In this document: one piece after another, positions 1 through 6,634 of the stretch
Layout: each line of letters opens with the position of its first letter
How positions within the stretch are numbered: position 1 is the first letter of the stretch
Assembly: GCA_030696545.1 (NCBI GenBank)
Contig: JAUYSA010000497.1
Coordinates: 1-8,811, forward strand
Source of the DNA: Hyphomonadaceae bacterium
GTDB taxonomy: Bacteria; Pseudomonadota; Alphaproteobacteria; Caulobacterales; Hyphomonadaceae
DNA length: 8,811 nt
Direction: 5' to 3'
Made by a program: the position numbers and the translations under genes
Notes under the pieces: generated by a model
What the model saw: the letters and a program-made list of their open reading frames with translations, nothing else
Told to the model about the DNA's origin: nothing
Databases searched by the model: none

Positions 1-2318
1 GTGAAGTTGCCGCCGAACAGCGCGTTGAAAGCCGAGACGCGCGTGTCTTCCGCAGGATTGCGCGGCGCCTGCGGCGTTCCCACGAGAATGATCGACTGGG
101 CAGAATCCGGGCGGTCAACGAGATAGACCGCCGGCTTGGTCGGACGCGCGCCATTGGCGACTGGCTGCCGCTTGTTCGGCGCATTGGCCCAATCCTTGAG
201 AGCTGCCTCAAGCTTGGGCGTTATCTCGGCCAGCGTTGTATCGCCGACAACGAACAGCGTTGCGTTGTTCGGTCCATACCATTGCGTGTGGAAGGCTGCT
301 GCGTCAGCGCGCGTGAGTGACGTGATCTCGCCCGGCGTCACGAGGTGGCCATACGGGTGATTGTCGCCCCACAGAACCTTCGACATGACGCGCTGGCCGA
401 TCGACGCCGGATCGCGCAGCTGCGCCTGCAGGCCCTGAACTGTTTGCGACTGGATGCGCTTGAAATCCGCCTCGTTGAAAGCCGGATTGCGCAGAACGTC
501 CGCCCAGATCGCCATCACCTGGTCGAGCGTTGGCGTCAGCGCCGCGAATTCGACCGTCGAACTCTCACCACCACCCCCTGCACCGACATATCCGCCAAGA
601 CGATCGAGTTCGTCCGCGATCTGCAGAGCCGAACGGGTCTTGGTGCCCTCGTCCAGCATGTTGGCGGTGAGGCCGGAGAGTCCGTCCTTGATGGTCGCCT
701 GATCCGCCGGATAGCCCGTGTCGAGCAGCATCGACACGCTGACCTGCGGCACATCATGCCGCTCCACCAGCATCACCTTGATGCCGTTCGAGAGCGTCGC
801 TGTCTGATAGGCGGGGAACTCCGCATCCGCGATCGAACCCGGCGGCGGCATTTTCGAGCGATCAACCGGCTGCGCAAACGCAGCGGGATCGCCAAACGGC
901 AGAACGGTGAGCGTATAGGACCCGCGGGTCAGCCATTTGCGCGCCACGGCCTGCACGCTTGCCGGCGTCGATGCTTCCAGACGGCTGATCGACGTCTTCC
1001 AGCCATTGGGATCGCCGGTAATGGTCTCCCACTGGGCAAGCTCCGCCGCCTTGCTCGACGTGCTTTCGAGGCTGGAGATAACGCCCGACACTGTCTGCAC
1101 GATGTTCTTGTCGATCTCCGCCTGCGTCGGGCCAGACTGAATGAGACGATTTACTTCCTCATCGATCGCGGCCTCGATCTTCTTGAGATCAGCATCCGGC
1201 TTGGCCGTGACGATGATGCGGAACTGCCCGGCGATCTCGCTCTGCGGGTTCATGACCGTGACGTTGGTGGCCACCTGCTCATCATAAACGAGCCGCTTGG
1301 TCAGGCGCGCATTCTTGTCGCCGCCAAGCGCTGCCGCCAGGTTGTCGAGCTGCTCGCCATCCGGATTGCCAAGTTCGGGCACGTTCCAGGTCTTGTAGAT
1401 GCGGGGCTGGGCCACGCGGTCATACATCACTTCGCGCTGGTTCTCGGCCAGCGGCGGCACCCATGACTTCGGCTGTGACGGCGGCGGGCCCGGCGGGATC
1501 TCGCCAAAATACTTCTCGACCTGCGCCTTGGCCTCTTCCGGCTTGATGTCGCCGGCGATGACGAGGATAGCGTTGGACGGGCCATACCAGGTCTTGAACC
1601 AGTCCTGCACGTCCGAAAGTTTGGCGGCGCTCAGATCGTCCATCGACCCGATGACGGTGTGATCGTAAGGATGGCCTTCCGGATAAGTTGCCGCGACGTG
1701 GCGATTGTTGACCTGCCCGTATGGCTGGTTCTCGCCCTGCCGCTTCTCGTTCTGCACAACGCCGCGCTGCTCATCGAGCCTCGCCTGGTCAACCGCGCCG
1801 AGCAGATAGCCCATGCGATCGGACTCCAGCCACAGGATGGTGTCGAGCGCCGCCTTCGGTACGGTCTGGTAGTAGTTGGTGCGATCGGTGTTGGTGGAGC
1901 CGTTCTGGTTCGTCGCGCCGATCTGCTGCGTCGCCTTGAAGAAGTCGTCGTTGAAATGCTGCGAGCCGTTGAACATCAGATGCTCGAAAAGGTGCGCGAA
2001 ACCGGAGCGGCCTTTGGGCTCGTTTTTCGAGCCGACATGATAGACGAGGTGCAGCGTCACCGTCGGCGTCTTGGTGTCCTCATGCACGATCAGCGTGAGG
2101 CCGTTCTTCAGAACGTATTTGGTGAACGGGATGTCGTAGTCCATCGCCGCGATCTTCGCGACGACCGGGTCGCGCGCCGGCGTCGCCGTCTGCTGAGCCG
2201 GCTGCGCGGAGATCATCGGAGCAGCGTAAGTGTCCGACGCAGTCCCCGTTGCGCACGAACTCGCCGCCAGCACGGCAGCAATAACGCCCGCGACCGACGT
2301 GATGGTTCTTCTCGACAT
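1..2318 (-). CDS. M16 family zinc metallopeptidase, C-terminus cut by window edge
   Basis: The frame is open on the minus strand from ATG at 2318 to the window edge, giving 772 codons without a stop; the C-terminal part is missing. The N-terminus has a short basic start, a hydrophobic stretch and Cys22 in an AASSC context, so it is probably a lipoprotein signal, although the lipobox is weak (Ala at -3). The inverted zinc motif HLFEH lies at residues 109-113 and the third ligand is Glu191 in VVQNEKR, at the usual distance. A second M16 half begins near residue 500 (TATLSNGIKVMLVER) and lacks an HxxEH motif, as is normal for the inactive half of two-domain members. Full-length relatives are about 900-960 residues. 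The role is presumably degradation of peptides in the envelope. An AAGGG-type RBS lies 5' of the ATG. The deaminase gene ends 69 nt upstream on the same strand, so co-transcription is possible. Confidence 0.93.
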   Translation of the reverse strand, partial: MSRRTITSVAGVIAAVLAASSCATGTASDTYAAPMISAQPAQQTATPARDPVVAKIAAMDYDIPFTKYVLKNGLTLIVHEDTKTPTVTLHLVYHVGSKNEPKGRSGFAHLFEHLMFNGSQHFNDDFFKATQQIGATNQNGSTNTDRTNYYQTVPKAALDTILWLESDRMGYLLGAVDQARLDEQRGVVQNEKRQGENQPYGQVNNRHVAATYPEGHPYDHTVIGSMDDLSAAKLSDVQDWFKTWYGPSNAILVIAGDIKPEEAKAQVEKYFGEIPPGPPPSQPKSWVPPLAENQREVMYDRVAQPRIYKTWNVPELGNPDGEQLDNLAAALGGDKNARLTKRLVYDEQVATNVTVMNPQSEIAGQFRIIVTAKPDADLKKIEAAIDEEVNRLIQSGPTQAEIDKNIVQTVSGVISSLESTSSKAAELAQWETITGDPNGWKTSISRLEASTPASVQAVARKWLTRGSYTLTVLPFGDPAAFAQPVDRSKMPPPGSIADAEFPAYQTATLSNGIKVMLVERHDVPQVSVSMLLDTGYPADQATIKDGLSGLTANMLDEGTKTRSALQIADELDRLGGYVGAGGGGESSTVEFAALTPTLDQVMAIWADVLRNPAFNEADFKRIQSQTVQGLQAQLRDPASIGQRVMSKVLWGDNHPYGHLVTPGEITSLTRADAAAFHTQWYGPNNATLFVVGDTTLAEITPKLEAALKDWANAPNKRQPVANGARPTKPAVYLVDRPDSAQSIILVGTPQAPRNPAEDTRVSAFNALFGGNF

Positions 2319-2387
2319 CTCGCACCCTTTGTTCCGTTGCCGGAGCACTCTAGGGGCGGCGCTTATCGAGAAGCAATAAATTTCCCG

Positions 2388-2939
2388 TCAGCTCTCGGGC
2401 CCGTAGATTTCTCCACCCCGCGCGGCGTAGTCGGCCAGCACAGCCTCCCCTTCGGCGCGGAGGAACCCCGATTGAAAAACGACGCCCCGCGCTTCCATCT
2501 CGGCGCGCAGCTGCCCTGTCCCGGCGCCTTCGCTGAAGCCCACCGCTTCTGCGTCTTCCTTCAGCGCTGCGGATACGATCCTGCCGATCTCCGCCCAGTG
2601 CGACGCGCCGAGGCACATGATGCAAGGCTCGCACGAGGTGAAGAGCGTAACGCCACCCGCCTCCGCCAGCCGACGACCCGCGAGCGAGATAGCCACTGTC
2701 TCAGCATGGAGAACCGGATTGCCGCTCGCCATGGCGAGGTTCACGCCGAGGCCGATTATCTCGCCGGTCGAATCGAGGCGGATGACCGCCCCGAACGGGC
2801 CGCCCGAACGGCGCGCGACATTTTCGCGTGCGGCGGCAATCGCGAACCGCATGCAGGCCTCGTCGGAGACCGGCGCCACAGGCAGCGCCATCTCGGCCAG
2901 CCACGCCGGCAATCTGATCTCCGCGCTGGCAGACGCCAT
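2388..2939 (-). CDS. Nucleoside/guanine deaminase-like protein (cytidine deaminase superfamily)
   Basis: This 183-residue protein has the zinc deaminase signature: HAE at residues 78-80 (His ligand and catalytic Glu) and CEPCIMC at 103-109, with Cys106 and Cys109 as the other ligands. The following LGASHWA and the overall length resemble GuaD-type guanine deaminases more than the shorter TadA tRNA deaminases, but the substrate cannot be fixed from sequence. It probably acts in the cytosol on a free purine or pyrimidine base. I chose ATG at 2939 because the GGAAGGG Shine-Dalgarno sequence (2949-2955 on the minus strand) lies 9 nt upstream; a GTG two codons earlier (2945) is possible but sits only 3 nt from that motif. 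The M16 peptidase gene follows 69 nt downstream with no clear terminator between them. Confidence 0.9.
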   Translation of the reverse strand: MASASAEIRLPAWLAEMALPVAPVSDEACMRFAIAAARENVARRSGGPFGAVIRLDSTGEIIGLGVNLAMASGNPVLHAETVAISLAGRRLAEAGGVTLFTSCEPCIMCLGASHWAEIGRIVSAALKEDAEAVGFSEGAGTGQLRAEMEARGVVFQSGFLRAEGEAVLADYAARGGEIYGPES

Positions 2940-3115
2940 TGTCACAAACCCTTCCGCGCCAAAAACGCATATCTATCCGACAGAATCAGTCACACCAGCC
3001 GCGCAGCCCGGCCCCAGGCGGCGCTGTCACAATTCCTCGCAGCGCGTCGCGCGCTACTAATTGACGGCCAATATGAACGGTTGTTGGCAACCCACTGACG
3101 GCCCGCAAGATTTTA
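2940..3115. other. Divergent intergenic region upstream of the deaminase and decarboxylase genes
   Basis: I see no convincing gene here. The stretch separates the minus-strand deaminase from the plus-strand decarboxylase leader. Near its right end, TGACGGCC occurs twice as a direct repeat (3062-3069 and 3096-3103), with the small inverted repeat GGTTG/CAACC between them, just upstream of the -35 box at 3116. No good promoter for the deaminase could be identified on the minus strand; the weak -10-like TAGATA near 2975 has no convincing -35 partner. Confidence 0.5.
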
Positions 3116-3144
3116 TTTACATGCCGACTCTATGGACCTATATA
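3116..3144 (+). promoter_or_regulatory. Sigma70-type promoter of the decarboxylase leader
   Basis: The -35 box TTTACA (3116-3121) and the -10 box TATATA (3139-3144) are separated by exactly 17 nt. This predicts a transcription start near 3151 and therefore a leader of about 180 nt before the decarboxylase start. It is the cleanest promoter match in the window and lies in a locally AT-rich patch. Confidence 0.65.
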
Positions 3145-3150
3145 CATCGC

Positions 3151-3331
3151 GCCGGCGGACATCGGCTCGAGGCTCTGCGCCTTGATTCCACGTGGCGTCT
3201 GAACTTCCCAAGTTAGCCTGAGTATCAGGTGGGGTTTGGATGACGTGTGCGGGTTGAGAGGCAGACTTAACGAGTCAAAGATCCGTACTAACGCCGGATT
3301 GGGTTCAACAACTAACAGGGGTGTACGTGAA
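3151..3331 (+). ncRNA. Structured 5' leader, candidate alphaproteobacterial speF element
   Basis: Between the predicted transcription start and the decarboxylase start lies a stretch dense in short perfect hairpins: AACTT/AAGTT (3202-3214), CCTGA/TCAGG (3217-3229), GACT/AGTC (3264-3276), ATCCG/CGGAT (3281-3299) and ACGTGA/TCACGT (3325-3341). Its base composition and third-position use differ from the GC-rich coding sequence that follows, so the in-frame extension upstream of 3332 is probably not translated. Comparative work on alphaproteobacteria described a conserved RNA motif (speF, in Rfam) upstream of ornithine decarboxylase genes. Gene context and position match that motif, but I cannot run a covariance model, so the family assignment is an inference. 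Confidence 0.6.
3240..3257 (+). other. Possible five-codon upstream ORF in the decarboxylase leader
   Basis: ATG at 3240 opens a tiny frame encoding MTCAG followed by TGA. It is preceded by the purine-rich AGGTGGGG (3227-3234) at 5 nt spacing, a good Shine-Dalgarno geometry. Part of that motif overlaps the CCTGA/TCAGG hairpin. It may be chance, or a leader peptide that couples ribosome position to leader folding. It is out of frame with the decarboxylase. Confidence 0.25.
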
Positions 3332-4552
3332 TTGCTCACGTTTCATACGCCCCTGGACCTGGTCCGGGAACGACTCCCAGAGCTTCCAGTCGCATGCGTG
3401 CGACCGGAGCGGGTGTCGATAGCGGCTACTTGGTTCAGGGATAACTTTCCGGGCGACGTGCTCTACGCTGTGAAGGCGAACCCTTCACTGTGGGCGCTTG
3501 ATGCGGTCTATGCGGCCGGTCTGCGCTGGTTTGACGTCGCTTCCGAGAACGAGATCAAGCTCATCGCTTCGCGCTACAGCGACGCGAAGATGGCGTTCAT
3601 GCATCCGGTGAAGTCGCGCAAGGCTATCGAGCGCGCCTACTTCGATCATGGTGTGCGCGTCTTCTCGCTCGACTGCGAAGCCGAGCTCGAAAAGATCGTC
3701 GCCGCGACGCAACGCGCCGATGACCTCACGCTCGTCGTGCGGCTTGCCGTCAACAACTCCGACGCGGTGTACGCGCTGTCGAACAAGTTCGGCGTCTCCG
3801 AGACGTCGGCTCCGGCCCTTCTCCAGAAGGCCCGCCGGTATGCTGACAATCTTGGCGTGTCGTTCCATGTCGGCTCGCAATGCATGAACCCGTCGGCGTT
3901 CCGCGACGCGATGGAGCTGGCTTCCGGCATCATCCGCGAAGCGGGCGTCATCGTTGACGTGGTCGATGTGGGCGGCGGCTTCCCGTCAGCCTACCCGGGC
4001 ATGACGCCGCCGGACCTCGAGCTCTATGTGAATGTCGTCAAATCGGCTTTCGAAGAGATGCCGGTCGCGATGAACGCCAAGCTGTGGTGCGAGCCCGGCC
4101 GCGCGATGGTTGCTGAATCCACGTCGATCCTCGCCCGCGTTGAGCTGGTGAAGGACGGCGCGCTGCACATCAACGATGGCAGCTACGGCAACCTGTTCGA
4201 CGCCGCTCACTGCAAGTGGCCCTTCCCCGTGAAGGCCCACCGTGCGGACGGCTCGTTCGAAGGCGGCGAGCAGACCTTCAAGCTCTACGGACCGACCTGC
4301 GATTCGCTGGATGCGATGGAAGGGCCGTTCACCCTCCCGGCTGACATCCGCGAAGGCGACTACATCGAGTTCGGCATGCTCGGCGCCTATGGCGTCGCCA
4401 TGCAGACGCGGTTCAACGGCTTCGGCGAGACGGAAAATATCGCCGTCGAAGATCAGCCGTGGACCTCGATGTACAGCGTTGTCGAGAAGCGTCCGCCGGC
4501 CCCGCGCCGCACGGTCCGCAAATCGTCGCGCCGCCTCAAGGTCGTATCGTAG
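3332..4552 (+). CDS. speF: Ornithine/lysine decarboxylase, fold-type III PLP enzyme
   Basis: The product (406 residues from TTG at 3332) belongs to the alanine-racemase-fold ornithine/lysine/diaminopimelate decarboxylases. Visible landmarks are YAVKAN with the PLP lysine Lys48, HVGSQ at 179-183, the phosphate-binding GGGFP loop at 214-218, EPGR at 254-257, the catalytic Cys in GPTCDSLD (Cys323) and GAYG with Tyr353. The GPTCDSLD motif favours ornithine/lysine decarboxylation over diaminopimelate. The expected products are putrescine or cadaverine plus CO2, made in the cytosol. The C-terminal 20 residues form a basic tail. Start choice: there is no in-frame ATG near the N-terminus; TTG 3332 has AGGGG 10 nt upstream and begins where family-like sequence (LTFHTPLDLV) begins. 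In-frame TTG or GTG codons back to 3236 fall in the structured leader and have non-coding-like composition. The symbol follows alphaproteobacterial usage; the enzyme is not the large fold-type I enterobacterial SpeF. Confidence 0.9.
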   Translation: MLTFHTPLDLVRERLPELPVACVRPERVSIAATWFRDNFPGDVLYAVKANPSLWALDAVYAAGLRWFDVASENEIKLIASRYSDAKMAFMHPVKSRKAIERAYFDHGVRVFSLDCEAELEKIVAATQRADDLTLVVRLAVNNSDAVYALSNKFGVSETSAPALLQKARRYADNLGVSFHVGSQCMNPSAFRDAMELASGIIREAGVIVDVVDVGGGFPSAYPGMTPPDLELYVNVVKSAFEEMPVAMNAKLWCEPGRAMVAESTSILARVELVKDGALHINDGSYGNLFDAAHCKWPFPVKAHRADGSFEGGEQTFKLYGPTCDSLDAMEGPFTLPADIREGDYIEFGMLGAYGVAMQTRFNGFGETENIAVEDQPWTSMYSVVEKRPPAPRRTVRKSSRRLKVVS

Positions 4553-4570
4553 TCAAACTGACACAAATGG

Positions 4571-4605
4571 AAGCGCGGGCCGCATGAACCCCGGCCCGCG
4601 CTTTT
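4571..4605 (+). terminator. Intrinsic terminator after the decarboxylase
   Basis: A perfect 10-bp GC-rich stem, GCGCGGGCCG (4573-4582) with CGGCCCGCGC (4592-4601), has a 9-nt loop, flanking A/T pairs and the tract TTTT (4602-4605). It lies about 20 nt after the decarboxylase stop and separates the decarboxylase unit from the DHS-like gene. Confidence 0.9.
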
Positions 4606-4638
4606 CTGTTTCCCGCACGCGAGGACGCGCTTTTCCTA

Positions 4639-4666
4639 TTTAAACTCGTCCGTACGCTGCTATATC
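4639..4666 (+). promoter_or_regulatory. Possible promoter of the DHS-like gene
   Basis: TTTAAA (4639-4644) and TATATC (4661-4666) are 16 nt apart in an AT-rich patch between the terminator at 4571-4605 and the start at 4740. The match is moderate. A promoter is expected here because the upstream terminator is strong. Confidence 0.4.
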
Positions 4667-4739
4667 CCCGCCAAACACAGCTCTCTGCCCAAGGCTGGCC
4701 GTCGCCTTCTGACGTCCTCATCCCTGGAGACGATCTCCC

Positions 4740-5828
4740 ATGGCCACCAAGTCCAACGCCAAGGCTGCGCCGGTCAAGGCCGTCGCGAAGAAGCGCAACA
4801 ACACCAAAGCCCAGCTGCTCGGCAAAACCGTCGAGCATGTCGACATGACGTCGTTCGACGCACGCCCGATCATCGACTCGATGCGCAAGATGTCGTTCTC
4901 CTCGCGCGACACCGCACGCGCCGCCGACATCTTCAACATGGCGCTCAAGGAAAAGGGCTGCTCGACCTGGCTCATCCTCGCCGGCTCGACCTCGGCAGGC
5001 GGCTGCATGCACGTTTACCGTGACATGGTGAAGTTCGGCATGATCGACGCGATCGTCGCCACGGGCGCCTCGATCGTCGACATGGACTTCTTCGAAGCGC
5101 TTGGCTTCAAGCACTATCAGGCCGCTGGCTCGGTGGACGACAACGTCCTGCGCGAGAACTATATCGACCGGATCTACGACACCTACATCGACGAGGAAGA
5201 ACTCCAGGCGTGCGACCACACGATCCTTGAGCTCGCCAACGCGCTCGAGCCGCGCGGCTACTCGTCGCGCGAGTTCATCCACGAGATGGGCAAGTGGCTG
5301 GCCGACGGCAACGCCAAGAAAAAAGGCTCACTGATTCAGACCTGCTACGAAGAAGGCGTGCCGATCTTCTGCCCGGCCTTCGTCGATAGCTCGGCTGGCT
5401 TCGGTCTGGTGAAACACCAGAAGGAACGCGCCAAGGCGAAGAAGCCCTACCTGATGATCGACGCGGTCGCGGACTTCCGCGAACTGACCGACATCAAGAT
5501 TGCGGCGGGCACCACCGGCCTCTTCATGGTCGGCGGCGGCGTGCCGAAAAACTTCGCGCAGGACACCGTCGTCTGCGCCGAGATCCTCGGCGTTGAAGCC
5601 GAGGTCCACAAATACGCCGTGCAGATCACTGTCGCTGACGTGCGCGACGGCGCCTGCTCCTCCTCGACGCTGAAAGAAGCCGCCTCGTGGGGCAAGGTCT
5701 CGACCACGCACGAACAGATGGTCTTCGCCGAAGCCACCACCGTCGTGCCGCTGATCGGCTCCGACGCCTACCACCGCGGCGCCTGGAAAAACCGCAAGAA
5801 GCCGCGCTGGGCCAAGCTGTTCGAATAG
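4740..5828 (+). CDS. Deoxyhypusine synthase-like protein (probable NAD-dependent aminobutyltransferase)
   Basis: The 362-residue product is close in length to eukaryotic deoxyhypusine synthase (human, 369). It contains GGGVPKN at 265-271 and EAASWGK ending in Lys319, which corresponds to the catalytic lysine (human Lys329) that carries the aminobutyl imine. The first 25 or so residues are Lys/Ala-rich and probably flexible. Family chemistry is NAD-dependent cleavage of a polyamine and transfer of the 4-aminobutyl group to an amine. Bacteria lack eIF5A, so a free amine such as putrescine (giving homospermidine) is a plausible acceptor; this is inference. Where human DHS has KHH after GGG, this protein has KNF, as I recall for other bacterial members. 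The neighbouring ornithine decarboxylase gene supports a polyamine role. The SD GGAGA (4726-4730) is 9 nt before ATG and is flanked by TCTCC, which could pair with it. Confidence 0.92.
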   Translation: MATKSNAKAAPVKAVAKKRNNTKAQLLGKTVEHVDMTSFDARPIIDSMRKMSFSSRDTARAADIFNMALKEKGCSTWLILAGSTSAGGCMHVYRDMVKFGMIDAIVATGASIVDMDFFEALGFKHYQAAGSVDDNVLRENYIDRIYDTYIDEEELQACDHTILELANALEPRGYSSREFIHEMGKWLADGNAKKKGSLIQTCYEEGVPIFCPAFVDSSAGFGLVKHQKERAKAKKPYLMIDAVADFRELTDIKIAAGTTGLFMVGGGVPKNFAQDTVVCAEILGVEAEVHKYAVQITVADVRDGACSSSTLKEAASWGKVSTTHEQMVFAEATTVVPLIGSDAYHRGAWKNRKKPRWAKLFE

Positions 5829-5852
5829 GCCCCGGCGACATCGCTCACATCA

Positions 5853-5882
5853 AAGCCCGCCCCAACCAGGGCGGGCTTTTTT
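5853..5882 (+). terminator. Intrinsic terminator after the DHS-like gene
   Basis: GCCCGCCC (5856-5863) pairs perfectly with GGGCGGGC (5870-5877) across a 6-nt loop, extended by AAA/TTT, with TTTTT at 5878-5882. It starts about 25 nt after the stop codon at 5828. Confidence 0.93.
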
Positions 5883-6187
5883 GCGTCTGCAACGATGCAT
5901 CGGGAAGCCCGCCCTCGTCCTTCGAGACGCCGCTTCGCGGCCCTCAGGATGAGGGCTACTCACAAGCGCGATCATCGATAGGCCTCATCCTGAGGGATCG
6001 CAGGCGCGACGCTTCAACATGGGTGATCCATCAGTGCGATCGTCTCGAAGGACGAGGCCGTGCTCACTGTCATTGCCGCAAGGGCCTCCCGCCACTGTCC
6101 TGTCAGCATGACGTCAGCGGCGTCTTGCGCGCGACACACGCAAAGCGCAAATCTTCAGGAACAACAGGACGGACGGAGGACATCCCC
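5883..6187. other. Intergenic region holding a palindromic repeat, no gene seen
   Basis: Between the terminator and the first VOC gene there is no credible coding sequence. The left half is filled by the inverted repeat described at 5913-6057. The right half holds TGACGTCA (6109-6116), the inverted repeat TTGCGC/GCGCAA (6125-6150) and the GGAGG ribosome binding site of the next gene. No clear promoter could be picked for the VOC genes. Confidence 0.6.
5913..6057. repeat. Composite inverted repeat, dispersed palindromic element type
   Basis: The outer arms 5913-5929 (CCTCGTCCTTCGAGACG) and 6041-6057 are exact reverse complements over 17 nt. The inner arms 5941-5954 (CCCTCAGGATGAGG) and 5983-5996 are exact over 14 nt. 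The left outer-to-inner spacer is 11 nt and forms a CCGC/GCGG mini-hairpin; the right one is 44 nt, so the two halves are not mirror images throughout. From memory, the pairing of CTTCGAGACG with CCTCAGGATGAGG is typical of intergenic repeats scattered through alphaproteobacterial genomes. Two units in opposite orientation seem to be joined here. Confidence 0.8.
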
Positions 6188-6559
6188 ATGATCGGCTACG
6201 CAATGCTCGGCACCAACGACTATCCGAAGGCGCTCGAATTCTACGACAAGGTGCTGGCGCCCGTGGGCGGCAAGCGCGCGATGGATTTCGGCGTATCGAC
6301 TGTCTATGGCTCGGGCGGCGGCGCCATGCTCGGCATCGGCCAACCCTACAACAAGGAGCCCGCGACCTGGGGCAATGGCACGATGGTCGCGCTGCAAATG
6401 CCATCGAAGGAAAAAGTCCACGAAGTCTATGACGCCGCCATCGCCAATGGCGCGACCTGCGAAGGCCCTGCTGGCGCCCGCGGCGACACATTCTACGCGG
6501 GCTACTTCCGCGACCTCGACGGCAACAAGCTCTGCGCTTTCTATTCGCCCGGCATGTAA
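6188..6559 (+). CDS. VOC family (glyoxalase/dioxygenase-fold) protein, first of a tandem pair
   Basis: This 123-residue protein has the single-module vicinal-oxygen-chelate pattern: an N-terminal strand (MIGYAMLG), a helix with ALEFYDKVLAPVG, and a C-terminal GYFRDLDGNKLCAF strand. Canonical VOC metal sites have His in the first strand and Glu in the last one (DPDGNxxE). Here these positions are Tyr4 and the Cys of NKLC, so a classical metal centre looks absent. Its substrate is unknown; possible roles are binding of a small thiol or aldehyde adduct or resistance-like binding. The ATG at 6188 is preceded by GGAGG at good spacing. The reading frame stays open far upstream into the DHS-like gene, but only this start fits the family. 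The next gene is a paralogue 75 nt downstream. Confidence 0.85.
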   Translation: MIGYAMLGTNDYPKALEFYDKVLAPVGGKRAMDFGVSTVYGSGGGAMLGIGQPYNKEPATWGNGTMVALQMPSKEKVHEVYDAAIANGATCEGPAGARGDTFYAGYFRDLDGNKLCAFYSPGM

Positions 6560-6600
6560 GCCTGCGGGCATGTGAGTCTTGATACTGCCGCGCTGACATG

Positions 6601-6633
6601 ATTCCTTCCCTGCGACCTCAGGGAAGGAATTTT
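6601..6633 (+). promoter_or_regulatory. Hairpin covering the RBS of the second VOC gene, terminator-like
   Basis: ATTCCTTCCCT (6601-6611) and AGGGAAGGAAT (6620-6630) form a perfect 11-bp stem with an 8-nt loop, followed by TTTT ending at 6633, two bases before the ATG at 6635. The 3' arm contains the only Shine-Dalgarno-like sequence (AGGGAAGGAA) of that gene. It may attenuate transcription, block translation, or both. Confidence 0.6.
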
Positions 6634-6634
6634 C

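Noticed and set aside
345..1466. Long plus-strand open frame of 373 codons
   Set aside because: It is antisense to the M16 peptidase, whose frame carries the zinc motif and family sequence; the plus-strand product is Arg/His-rich with no recognisable motif, as expected of a GC-rich shadow frame.
1659..3098. Plus-strand open frame of 479 codons
   Set aside because: It is antisense to the M16 start and the whole deaminase gene and crosses their intergenic gap; no family-like sequence and no SD.
3236..3331. N-terminal extension of the decarboxylase from TTG 3236
   Set aside because: The 32 extra residues have coding-unlike composition, lie in hairpin-rich leader sequence and do not resemble the family; the start at 3332 is preferred, though not proven.
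4536..5282. Minus-strand open frame of 248 codons
   Set aside because: It covers the terminator at 4571-4605 and runs antisense to the DHS-like gene; composition typical of a shadow frame.
6109..6116. TGACGTCA palindrome as an operator
   Set aside because: A single 8-bp palindrome without a nearby promoter or second copy is weak evidence.
5687..6187. Upstream extension of the first VOC frame to an ATG inside the DHS-like gene
   Set aside because: The extension crosses a strong terminator and the palindromic repeat, is unlike any VOC N-terminus, and a good SD precedes the ATG at 6188.
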